Below, in pieces: positions 12,873-23,850 of a stretch of 64,000 bases of DNA (the stretch's first letter is position 1; each line of letters starts with the position of its first letter). Source of the stretch: Cinnamomum chago (Eukaryota > Streptophyta > Magnoliopsida > Laurales > Lauraceae); contig CP142452.1 in assembly GCA_038049695.1 (NCBI GenBank), positions 78,395,501 to 78,459,500 of the forward strand, read 5' to 3'. A program made the translations under genes and the position numbers. A model generated the notes under the pieces. The model worked only from the letters and a program-made list of their open reading frames with translations. It made no database searches and was not told the DNA's origin.

Positions 12873-15800
12873 CTAAGAACTGAGATTAATATCATGTCCA
12901 GCTTTCTGATCAGTCTCTGATCTTGACTTCCAGGTACTTGTTCTTTCATCCAACCAAGTGATGATGTCGGAGAAGACAAGGTCCATGCTCTCCGGTGGCT
13001 CACCGGCGGTGAGTGTGTGCCACATTCCTGGATACAACTTGAAGGCCTTATCAGTGCTCGACGCAGATTCATAGAGTAACTTGCTCACAGATGGGTCTGT
13101 TACAATGTCAGCTCCGCCATGAACAATTATAAATGGCAATGACACCTTGGAAGTTCATGAAAAATCAGTCACAAATATGCAAGTAGACGCCCACATGGGC
13201 CTACGTGGTAAGTTAGTTTATAAGATGATATATCCTCTATAGTTTAAGTGCATCCAAATTGATGTGACAAGGCTAAGATGATGATAAATGATGATCACAA
13301 TAATGCCCATAATTGACTTAGTATAGACCATTTTATGATTGGAATTTAGTTGTAGGACATTTGGCTAACAATGTGGCTCCAAGGTTGGTTAAATGGGTCA
13401 GGTTCGGGGGTTGAATCCTAACCATTGATCTCTATGGACTGGGACTAAAAGTCCAGTGGGCCATCCCACCCCATTAACAGACCTGTACATGCATCCGAAT
13501 GCACAATTAGAAAGAATAAGAGCAGAAATGAGAATAGCCTTTACATACCTTGTCTAGATTTTTCTCTATATCTATACTGACCCTCAGAAGCTCGAGAGCC
13601 GTTTTCAAACGGGGCCTTCCCTTGTAGCAGAAAGGATTGTTACGAACCTGCGCATGAAATTAAAAGTAGAAAAAAGAAGGTTATATACATTGATAAATAA
13701 AGCTAAAATACAAAGATTTATGGTTTGTTTGTGATGATGCCAAAAAGTGGTTTTCGGGCACCACCGGTCAAGTGATTGGTAAATGATGTGAAATTAATGA
13801 AGAGAGAGAGAGTTTATAGTGGTTCGGTCATTGTGACCTACGTCCACTTAAATAGATTGTTTTACTACTTCGGGGAGGAGATTACAAGGTAGTCAGATAC
13901 AATGATAGTGAGAAAAATCCATCCTTCCTCCGTTAGTGTAGGACTCTCCTTTTATAGTCTTTCCCCAACGGGTGGGGAGGATCTCCCGCGATCTCAAACG
14001 GTGTACGCTCCAGTTTGGTGGAGTCTCCCGCACTGTCCTCAACAGATGAGCAGATAAGATCTCTTCCGCGGGACTTGGTGAAAGCCGGTAGATGGAACGA
14101 CGCGTGTGCTGACTCTGTCATTCGATGGATCCGGACCCGGCCCTTTAACGGGTAGATGACGACCCGGGCTCATCATGGACTTGGATCAGTTGGTCTTGAC
14201 CCGCTATCGTGGACCGAGCTGTTCGGGCCTAACTCGTCACTACGGACCGAGTCATTTTTGGGCCTGTCCCATCAGTTTGTTTGAATGGAGTTGAATTCAT
14301 AGGAATTATGGTAAAAATATTTTCCAACAGAGGAATATCAAGGGCGTGTTTGTTTGCAAAAATTATGAGAAATCAGGTCCGTGAGAATAACAAGTTCTCC
14401 AAATGTTGTCTCCAAACAGGTTTTCCAAATGCTTAAATACAACTCCATCATTCAAAAAGCTGGAACTTTAGAGAATTTGAGATTATCAGATTTTTGGAGT
14501 GTACCAATCAAATGGAGAGATCCAAATGCTTCGTCTGTCAGACAATCATTTATATTAGAAAACTCTTTACACATGAAGTTCGAGTGAGAATTCCACAAAA
14601 ACAAATTGGTCATATGAGGTAAAGATTTAGGGATATATGGTGGAGATGTAGATGGGACTAGAGTGATGGCTGGGTAATTTTTTTTTCTGCCAAATTGGAA
14701 ACTAAATTATTTGATAATCTTCCTGGATTTTTCACCTTTGGTTCTTCAGTTTTGACAACTTTGATAGATTTACATTTTTTTAGCATTGCTAGGAATTCAA
14801 CTCCGTGGGTTCTTTAATATTGACATTTCAAACTTCATTGGTAATACCCTCAGATAGGGACCAATATATGCAACACTAATCAGTTCTGTGTCAAGCAAGG
14901 ACTTGATCCAGATATACATTGGCAAAAATGCAGTTTACCTCCTCTCTCAGTTGTGGGCTCTTTATGGCAAGCACCAGAAAGTCTTCGCTTGGGACTATTT
15001 TCCATGTTGGAATAACCTTAGCTAGATTCTTTAATGTGTTGATAACAATTGGATGAGGCTTCATACTGTCAGCAATCTATAAGGCAGAGAGTAAGAGTAA
15101 GGAAAAAAATTTTGTAACAAGGAAACAAAAACAATATTGCCAAACACACTTGGGGTCCTTCATGTTCGCCTTCGCTCTGATTTGTTTCACTCATGTCATA
15201 TTACTCAGAACAAAAATTGGGTGGTGGACTAAATTTCACTCCGATTAAAGTGATATGGATTGTTGGATTGATAAATGCATGAAAAATAAGAATTTAACTC
15301 AATAGCTAATATTTCTCTTCATGCACTAATCAATTCAGACATGTATATGATTCTGATTAGAGTAAAATTTGAGCCAATACCTACTAATAGAGTATATGTA
15401 TGACGTTAATGGATTGGATCAATCAGAAGTGAACCATAGATGGATTCACATAAGGTACCAGGAAAACAAAAGGGAGTATTATGCAAGAATGATAGAGAGG
15501 ACCTTGCACATGGGGGCCACCAAAACTGCGCCGTCCCAATATTGGGGCTTTTCCCTATGCATGAGAAGAGCAACTGCTCCTCCCATTGACTCTCCCCAAA
15601 GAAATCTCAGCTTATTCTTATTCTCATCTGTCTCTGGAAATCAAACAATGAAAAGATATTATATTCATCATCATCAATGTCAAATTGAGATCCTTTGAGG
15701 CGAGGCCTCAGAGCCTTTCATTAGAGCTGGCCAAATTTCACTCTAACAAGTTAGGTCCACCATCAAATTGATCGCATGTAAATTACTTAATTAAAACTTA

Positions 15801-18327
15801 TATCTTCTAATTTTAATTAATGTACATTGTGATGTGTACTCCAATACTTCATTAATAGGCGGGGTTAGAGATGATGGTAGCTTATAGGTTATAACACAAG
15901 TAGTCTGATTGGGTTGGTATAGCATATAGAATAGGAAAAATGAACCCAACCCAAACCCAACCAATTTATTAATTGGGCCGCTCCTACCACAATCACTATA
16001 AGAATAGGCTGCCAAAACCAAGGTTAGAAAACTCATGACTTGGACTCGACTTGTCCAATGCAAAAAAAATTGACTCGGATTGAGTCAATGTGGAGACTCG
16101 GGAAAGTCATGTTTTTTTGAGAAATAATTTTATAAATATTTAAAAATGAATCAATTACTTATGAATATAAATAAACTCTTATTTACAAGCATTCATGATA
16201 ATCAATTCAAGTTAATAAATTTATATATATGCAAGAAAAGTATTGCAATAAGAAAAGTTAAAGAAAACATATGGCATATTACAAGAGTTTTTAGTCTAAA
16301 TTTCGAATATAAAAGATCAAATATAGATCTCAAATTACATTTGAGTTATCATTTTTAAATTTTTGTCTCCAAGCATCACACATATATAATTACTTATAAA
16401 TACACTTTAGTTATTTAAAATTAGAACTACCTATAAAATGATTCAGAATGCAAACAACTTATTCCAATGAGATGACACGGCAGAGTCTCCCTCATATTTG
16501 ACTCAGTCCTTCATTAAAATGTGATGATTCAAAAGAGTCAAGAGTCCAACTCGGATAATTTTCCAACTATGGCCAAAACTTGACCCGATCGACTTGTGAA
16601 CCCAACCCCACATTTGACGGGTTGGGTAAGGTCAACCCACTAACTTGCCTAACCCACTTAAATGGTTTGAGTTAGGATCCACCCACCCACTTAAGTATGG
16701 CCATTTAAACAATTTGGTGATTTAATATTTTGGTACTTAGAATAATTTTACATTATATATAGTAAGTTGAGCATGTGTTGGGCTTCTTTTGGCTTGCAAC
16801 TTAACTCAAATGGTCTTAATATTTGAAGATTAATTGGCTTTGGCTCAACTTTATAGGGTGGGTCAAGCTAATGGGTTGACTTGTATTTGGTTTTTTCAAT
16901 TTTTTTTGGTAACCCAACCAAGGGGCTGGACGCAAGAGTGAGCCCACACACACAGGGGAAGACCGCCCACTAACATGGGAAAGAAGCCCCCACACACACG
17001 GGAATAGATGGTGTACCCATGATTCAAACCTTGAGTACTTAGGTGAAAACTAGCACCGCTGCAACCACACTCGGGTAAGGAGCCGTTCTCCAATGGGTTT
17101 ACTTGAATTGAAAGCAATTTTTGCAAGTTAGGCTGGGTTGACCCAACCCAACCCTTATTTGAGATGTTGCATTGTTATTATTATTATTATAATTATTCAT
17201 GACAAATATCTTTCTAACTTGTGAGGAAAGCTGGCATGCACATCTTGTGCCAAACATGGCTATGGCAAGTTTTGATACCCTTTTTGGGCTGCTGGGCATG
17301 TGATGATCTGAATTCAAGCAAGTATTCTAACCTACGTCGACCACATGGAGTAGCACAATTGGTTGGTAATTCCGGATGTCATCTTGTTGCCCAAGGAAAC
17401 GATCCCTGAGATGCCACTCATCCCTCACTTGTGGACTTCTCTTCCCTACTAAGGGCTTTCTTCCCACTTGTATGAGCTACCTTTGGTCCCATACTCCTTG
17501 GCCGGGTACCCCAAAAAAAAAAAAAAAAAAAACTGTGCAAGACCTACAGTATAGAAGCTACAAATTCTAAATGTAGAGATGTCTCTGGTTTTTTTTTTTC
17601 CTCTTTCAAATTGGCTCAAAATAAAATGCAGAAACAGTAATAGATTTTACTTACCACATACGCTTGTGAAATAATCAATGCAGTCATTAACCAGATCATC
17701 AAAACTTGGGGTGTAGCCTAGCAAACCAGATGATTTTCCATGGCCCTCATGATCGATTCCATACACTGCGTAACCCGCTTTAGCCATACGAGTTCCAGTC
17801 CCTGAATCAAAGGCCCAAAATTTTTCATGCAGATTCTATATATACTCCCATTTATCTTCATCTGTCGTAACTTATTTTCAGCTAAATTTGACCCAATGGT
17901 TAGTTCAACCAATTTTTATTATCATGCCTGATGCCAATCCTCCTTTCAGGCCTGAAATTAGCACATTAGGAGATATATAACATGGAGTGGAGGAATTATT
18001 CTTCCCTCATGTACTTCATTTGAAAAATAAAGAACACTCACCTTTCATCCAAAAGCTACACTCCATGGAATACCCTATCAAACAAAAAAGAAAGCAACTT
18101 AGATAAGAAAACAGTAAAAAAAAAAACGAACACAATTTATGTCAATGACAAGTACCATGGCATAGAAGGATTAGTGCTTTTGGCTCTTGATTTTCCGGCA
18201 ACCATCGGCAGGTGAAAAGAACCAGTCCGCGCTTATTCGTGATAAATTTCTAAAAAAATGCCCAAATATCATTAATTATATCATTAATTTCAATTATATA
18301 TAAAAATTATTTAAAGAATCCGTGTAT

Positions 18328-18369
<42 letters not shown>

Positions 18370-18518
18370 ATCTAACCAACCTCTTCATATCTGATGTTGT
18401 CCATGTATTGGGCCTGAATAAGGATAAAAAAAAAAGTTAGAACTAGTAAGGGAAATACATATATTTAGAAGCTATATCAAGAGATGGAACTGGAAGTGAT
18501 AGGTATCAAGCATACCAT
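12873..18518 (-). CDS. MAGL: Monoacylglycerol lipase / caffeoylshikimate esterase-like alpha/beta hydrolase, 9 exons
   Basis: Minus-strand coding exons are 18518-18516 (ATG only), 18413-18381, 18249-18156, 18074-18042, 17801-17655, 15633-15503, 15076-14939, 13647-13549 and 13145-12873. They sum to 951 nt, 316 codons plus TAG. All eight introns are GT-AG and every phase matches. The product is a serine hydrolase with an oxyanion HG at residues 43-44 (LLCHGYSMEC), the nucleophile elbow GESMGG (Ser119), Asp239 in HGGADIVTD and His269 in YPGMWHTL. Its sequence style is closest to plant MAGL6/MAGL8-type proteins, which cleave monoacylglycerols. Annotation pipelines often name such proteins caffeoylshikimate esterase, but true CSE differs in its N-terminal half. 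No signal peptide is evident. Introns 5 and 7 carry transposons, yet the frame is intact. Substrate is inferred only. Confidence 0.92.
13732..14274 (-). mobile_element. Solo LTR in intron 7 of the lipase-like gene, 543 bp
   Basis: Ends are TGATGATGCC and CCCATCA. The flanking direct repeat is GTTTGTTTG (13723-13731 and 14275-14283), compatible with a 5-bp target duplication at a GTTT repeat. A strong TATA box reads TATAAAAGG on the minus strand (13949-13957), so the LTR has the same orientation as the host gene. Downstream lies a GTGGACGTAGGTCA motif common in U5 regions of plant LTR elements. No internal parts remain, so it is a solo LTR. Family not assigned. Confidence 0.7.
14284..14812. 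repeat. Possible fold-back element beside the solo LTR
   Basis: GGAGTTGAATTCATAGGAAT near 14287-14306 is roughly inverted at about 14788-14806 (TAGGAATTCAACTCC). Adjacent GTTTGTTTG motifs resemble MITE termini. The solo LTR would then have entered the left end of this older element. Ends and target duplication are not resolved. Confidence 0.3.
16019..16571. mobile_element. Non-autonomous hAT-type element (MITE) in intron 5
   Basis: This 553-bp element begins CAAGGTTAGAAAAC and ends TTTTCCAACTATG, giving imperfect terminal inverted repeats of about 35 bp rich in GACTCG/GAGTC motifs. It is flanked by a perfect 8-bp duplication GCCAAAAC (16011-16018 and 16572-16579). An 8-bp duplication and C-A at the ends are typical of hAT transposons. 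No transposase frame is present. It lies in the 2-kb intron 5 of the lipase-like gene. Confidence 0.8.
16888..17091 (-). mobile_element. SINE on the minus strand in intron 5
   Basis: Read on the minus strand from 17091: a tRNA-like head with a B-box-like AGGTTTGAATC (about 17019-17029), a body, the terminal motif CCTTGGTTGGGTTACC and an A-rich tail (T-rich at 16891-16907 on the plus strand). An 18-bp target duplication with two mismatches flanks it (AATGGGTTGACTTGTATT at 16870-16887, AATGGGTTTACTTGAATT at 17092-17109). The 3' end matches that of the SINE at 17345-17532, so both belong to one family. Confidence 0.7.
17345..17532 (+). mobile_element. SINE on the plus strand in intron 5
   Basis: The head has an A-box-like TAGCACAATTGG (about 17350-17361) and a B-box-like ACGATCCC (about 17400-17407). 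The body resembles plant Au-type SINEs (CACTTGTGGACTTCTCTTCCC). The 3' end is CCTTGGCCGGGTACCCC followed by 20 A (17513-17532). It belongs to the same family as the element at 16888-17091 but is inverted. A target duplication could not be fixed. Confidence 0.65.
18331..18369. repeat. (AG)n microsatellite in intron 2 of the lipase-like gene
   Basis: About 19 AG units lie 12 bp beyond the splice donor of the 33-bp second exon (18381-18413). Read on the coding strand it is a CT-rich tract directly after the donor. Confidence 0.85.
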
Positions 18519-18672
18519 CGAAAGAGACTACAGAAACAGAAATGGAGTAGTAGTAGTAGTAGACGACTAGTAGTATCTATAGAACAGAAATGGAGAAGGG
18601 ACTCAAGGGAGTACTCCTTTTGCAAGGACGAAGAGAGACAGAGCTATGGGGAAAGCTCAAACTTACTTTTTA

Positions 18673-18680
18673 CTTAAATA
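18673..18680 (-). promoter_or_regulatory. TATA-like box of the lipase-like gene
   Basis: TATTTAAG on the minus strand, about 155 bp upstream of the ATG at 18518. It is followed by a pyrimidine-rich leader containing a TAC trinucleotide repeat (18549-18564 on the plus strand). Position and context suit a core promoter; no transcription start is visible from sequence alone. Confidence 0.45.
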
Positions 18681-18683
18681 GAG

Positions 18684-19751
18684 GAGAGGTTCAGGAAATC
18701 TCTTCTGCTGAAAACAAGAAGCCAAGCAATTGGGCTAAGATTATTTTAATCTAGAGCGTTTCATGAGGTAAACCTAAGATCAATATTTTTGAAAGTTAAT
18801 TGAAGTTAGGATTTTGTAATATACTTTAAGTTGCATGCCTTTTTTTTTTTTTTTTTTTTTTTAATTTTCAGTTATTTGAGGGCATGTTTATTAAAATCGC
18901 GCTGCCACTTAATTATTTTTGATTACCTGATTATACAAGGGCCTGTCCACAGGAATCAGGTAGGTTCTCCCTAGATCCAACATGAACCCCATCAAATGTT
19001 ACATCTTGTAGGATTGAAATCAACTCATTTAACCCAAAGTAATAGACTAGAGATAAATGGATGTGGACCGCTTTGGACCTGACCTGAACCCACCCATATA
19101 CAAACAATTCCATGGCTATAACGTTAAAAAAAGCAAAAATATATTAAATATATAATACTTTTATGATAATATTTGGGTGTACAAAAGGTTAGTGAACCAT
19201 CATAGTATTTGGGTCTGTTGGGTTTAGAATCTGAGCATGAGGCTGATCCATTGGTTCTAAACATGGGCCTAGACCTAGTATTTCTGTGTTAGGCCAGTTG
19301 GGGAATTTGCTTGACCCGATCTATTTACAACCATCACAAATCATGTGAGTTGCTGCATGGTATCATGTGATACCAGCATTAGATATGTTAATAGTATTTC
19401 ACTTGCACATGTATGGTTCGTTGGGCTTCTTTTACTCCAAAATCAACCTTTTTATATTGTGTGGGCCCCTGCTTGGAGGGTCAAATGAGCCAAGTAATTC
19501 ATGTGAGTCTGTCTAATTTGACTCATCTAACTCGAGTGGAGTTAGCTAGGCAGTTCCACTATCAAATTAAAATAACAGAGGTAGTTTTAAAATATCATGA
19601 TATTTTCAATTTATTCTTGAAATTGAAAACAACACAAGATGGGTCAAGCTGAAGACACTGGATTGAGGTAGAGTTCAGGCCAGGATTCGAGCTTGGGCTA
19701 GGCCGGTGGGTTGGGTTCGAAATTGAATCCCTTTGATATAATTAATTTGAC
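18684..19751. other. Gene-free stretch upstream of the lipase-like gene
   Basis: Includes a run of about 23 T (18840-18862) and no open frame with a recognisable domain. It probably contains the upstream promoter of the minus-strand gene. Confidence 0.4.
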
Positions 19752-19915
19752 AAGGTCCTTTAGCCGAATGAATTTCAATCAAAATGAGGTGTTCCAATCC
19801 CACCTTTCATTTAGATCGATGGTGGTCCCAAGTGGGTCTCCATAAATGGGGCCATTCCATACTACAATTCGATTGGCCCGTATCGCATTGGGCCTTGTCC
19901 ATGATGTTGACTACA
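19752..19915 (+). repeat. Dispersed repeat, copy 1
   Basis: Shares order and sequence with 23697-23850: AGGTCCTTTAGCC, CCAATCCCACC, TGGTCCCAAGTGGG-like, and CGCATTGGGCCTTGTCCAT. No coding potential is seen. The two copies are direct repeats about 3.94 kb apart, with a 2.6-kb solo LTR between them. Confidence 0.6.
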
Positions 19916-20837
19916 TTCCTTTACTGCTGATTTGTTTCAAGTAATTAAAGGAAAAAAAAGTAGGAATTGTAAGAGTACTATTTAAAAAATGGTTAAAATT
20001 GAAAAATAAATGTGAATTTCTAAAAATCATGAGCATCAAATTATCTCCTCTCTAATGGAAAATGAATCAAAGGGAGGTGGGACATGAATATCCAGCCGGC
20101 CATCACTTTAGTAATTCAAATCCTAAGAAGTGAGGGTTGCATGGCATATATCTTTCTCTCTTCACCTCTTTGATAATCTTAGATCATTTGACTATAAATT
20201 CCAACGCAATATTGTGTTCCAAAAAGCTCAGAATCCAGGACCCAAATGTTACAATACTTGCCCAATGTAAAGAAATGGAGTAGCTGGACCTTTGAAACCA
20301 TAAGATTGGTGGATCCAAAACCATCAAGATAATATAATTCTTTTCAATTGTAATTTGATTATTGTTATATTTAAAAAAAATATTATCATCATGTTAAATT
20401 AAGAAATTTAATATATAATCAGAAATGAATTTATTTAGATATTATTAATGTGATAATGTAACAGTTTTAGAACATGTGGACGATTTTAGTTTTCTTTACA
20501 AGGGACTCAAACTCTAACACATCTGTAACCAGGTGAGCCACAACCAGCGACGAAACCAATATGATTTTGTTTTAATTTCTTTCAAAAGCATTCAATTTAT
20601 TTTAATTATTTAAAAAAGAATTTTTCAGCAACCCTAATTGCTGGCGACTTTGTTCTTGTGGTGCCAAGCATACAGACGGCTAAATCCGGAGGCTGTAGAT
20701 TGAATCATCACAGCAATGTGATGTGAAGTCTTGGTTGTCCTAGAGAATGGATCACAAAGTTATGAAATAGTTATGATTTATGGATTGTGTTTGATGGATC
20801 CATCTTGAGCGGGGATACAGAATGGAGGGACTGCATT
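19916..20837. other. Gene-free stretch
   Basis: AT-rich; no gene, RNA or bounded element recognised. Confidence 0.4.
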
Positions 20838-20842
20838 CTCCA

Positions 20843-23482
20843 TGTCACGTCCCAAAAAATACAACCATGGGATAACGTGAAAAATAAGAATAAATATTCA
20901 TTTTCCTGTGTTTAATACAACACAAGCTTCCAAAAGTGGACCCACATATTGCAAACCGTGGTGAGTCAAAATAAATTTCATTAAATTCAACGGAAGCGTT
21001 ATTCAATTGGTATCCAAGGTTCATAATTAAGACCCAACACCATCATCAGATGAAGAAATAATAATTAAAGTTGCAGAGTAAATCAAATAATTACTAGAGA
21101 AAAGTTTATCATTAAAGAAAATTCATCTAAAGAAATTCTAAGATGATGTTCTCTCTCAAGTAGGCTCAGACGGCTCCGTAGCCATCTCCGGCTCTCCACT
21201 CAGGTTCGTCAACTAGTTCAAACGCTTGAAACGTTTGACTATCCTCTGTCTCCACATTAGGGTAAGGGTTGGTACCTATGCACCAATAAACAAAGTAAAC
21301 AGCAAGTACGAAAGCATAATTCATAAACAAAATACAAGATCAATGAGAGTAAAGACAGGTAATGATCATAAGAGATTAATAATGGAACAATGATGAAAAG
21401 AACGTATAACCTAAATTCAGTCTACACAATAGAGCAATACAATAATCACACAGAAGCACTGCTACTGCTTTGGGTGGTCAACCCTAATCATAAAGCGGGA
21501 AAACCCGTTCTAAGGCCGGCGGTCATAAACCGGTTCGAAATCGAAATCGTAGGCCGGATAAACCGGTTCAAAATTCGGATATTAGAGTGTCTGTACACAT
21601 CGGTGATCAGCCGTCCACATACAACTGCAGTTGTTCGAATATGACCAAATCAATATACATATATACATATCATAGTAGAATAGACCGAATGATTAGTAAT
21701 GCTCTTGACACAGAAACCTAAGTCAAAGTGAAGGGCTGGCTGCACCATAATTCATAATCGAATATCAAACGAATAATTCGAATAAACCTCTACAATGTCT
21801 CAATCGATTGCCACGCCACATCACGGTCTATATCCAATCAATCATAGGGTATTCAACTAATAGACCAATATCAAACTCAATCATGAATGCAAACCCGAAG
21901 GTCAAGGAATAATCACAAGTCAATCCTAAGGTCAAACATAAGGTCTCATACTCGATAACCACAGGAATCACTATTAGAAAAAAGATCAACACATCCCCGC
22001 TCAATCACTGGTGCATAGACCCAATTAAGGGTTTTCCAATAGAGATGGGTTGAGCTCGAATCCATTAGGATTTCCCCGAAGTCATACGAAGTACTAAATC
22101 TCATGTTGGTAAGATACCGTTTGCCCGGACGGTATTTACTCGGTCCAAATATCTAATTAATAAAGTACAAAAATATAATTTTAATATATTAAAACCAAAG
22201 ATATCATTTAATATTAATTTGCAAATAATAATGATAAATCATGATCTTAATTTATAATTTTAGAAAACTTGAGGATTCCACCTATAACATTTTTTCCAAA
22301 TTTAATTTCTTATAAAATAAGCCAAGGCGTCTAATTTGGGTTTATAAAACAAGTAAGGACCTTCTTCCAGATTTTAGAAAATCATGGTCTTAGTACTAAC
22401 CTCACACATAACAGTGTGTTGTCACAAGGCCTTCACCCTTTTTCAAAACCGTGGGCAGTCAAACATGCCACACTTGATTTTCCAATTCATGTCCAAGTTG
22501 AAAACCACCTACACAGAACCCTTTCTTTCAAATTCTAAAAACTAATGGGTTGCATGGGAAAGGCCTGACAAGTGCTAAAGTTATGTCACATGGGAATTCT
22601 TTTCCAAAACAAGTCCGGTCAACCATTCCCTCCTAGTTCAACACAGAACCTCTTTTCCAATTTCTGTCCAAGTTGAAAACCAGCCACACATAACTCGGTC
22701 CAAAGAGTGGTGGACTACACGCCATGCCTAACAAGGCCACTTGGATAGTGGGCCCTGCCCCTGGATTAACCACACTAGCAGAATCGCCGAGACAATTACG
22801 GACATGAGAATGGACCCGATCTCTGATCGGATCGAACAATGGGTCCCGCCCTACTAATTAAATAAATGAAAATTAACTTCACATTGACTCACGCCTGAAC
22901 TTCTTGAAACCAACGAATGGTTGCCATCTATAAGCAAGGTCTCATCACAAAAAGAGAAAATCAAACATCGAGGGCATAAAAGGGATTTCTACATGCATCC
23001 ACAAACGAATCAAAGAAGAACACAAGCATTAAATTTACAAATTATGGTTAAGTATTTGCCTGAGATCCGCGGTTGAAGGAGACGGTCTAGAGATTCTACC
23101 ACCAAAGCCCAAAGGTGCTAACCCAGAGAAAAGTTGGAAAAGAGAGAGTTGTGTGTGAAAAATAAAAGAGTGTGGTTGTGTATAAATAGGAAATAAAAAT
23201 AAGAGTTGTAGTCTAACTAAAATTCTAAAGAATAGAGTTTGGGTTTTAAAAAAAAAAGGAGTTTGGATTAGAGAATTGAAGGATTAGAGTTTTGGTTTGA
23301 GAAAAACTGTTCCACTAAATTGGGCCCGGATTAACTATGGGTAAAACATATATCCAACAAGCCTAACTCACCAACCTAAGTCTAGCGTGGTCCCCACTTA
23401 GACTAATCGCGTATTTAATTAAAATAAAATCAATATATAATAATAATAAATAATATATATATATAATACCCAAAACGTCACA
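20843..23482 (+). mobile_element. Solo LTR, 2640 bp, gypsy-like
   Basis: Begins TGTCACGTCCCAAAA and ends CCCAAAACGTCACA. It is flanked by a perfect 5-bp duplication CTCCA (20838-20842 and 23483-23487). A TATA box TATAAATA lies at 23181-23188, 300 bp before the end, giving plus orientation. A long LTR starting TGTCACG fits Ty3/gypsy chromovirus elements of the Tekay/Del kind (inference). No internal parts adjoin it. Confidence 0.75.
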
Positions 23483-23696
23483 CTCCAATTGTATTAACAC
23501 CATCTTAAAGGGAGGATCTCAAAAGGGTCACCACAATCTAAGGGTCATAAACCATCCAAGATGACCCAAGCTTAGGCCAAATAAGAGGTTATGTTAAATC
23601 ATTAAAAGTGCTGAGCGGGCCAAGCTTAACTGACTGGATCAAACTTCTAAGAATTCAATTTTGGGTTGGTATGACAGTCAGTATAAAATTGTCGCC

Positions 23697-23850
23697 CTTG
23701 AAGGTCCTTTAGCCAAATCTAATTCATAATAAGACATGCCAATCCCACCCTTATTTAAGATCAGCAGTGTTCCCAAATGGGCCCCAGAAAGAGGACCATA
23801 CCTTTGACAATGTGGTTGGCCCATACCGCATTGGGCCTTGTCCATTATCT
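23697..23850 (+). repeat. Dispersed repeat, copy 2
   Basis: Counterpart of 19752-19915, sharing AGGTCCTTTAGCC, CCAATCCCACC and the CGCATTGGGCCTTGTCCAT end, with interior divergence. Non-coding. Confidence 0.6.
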
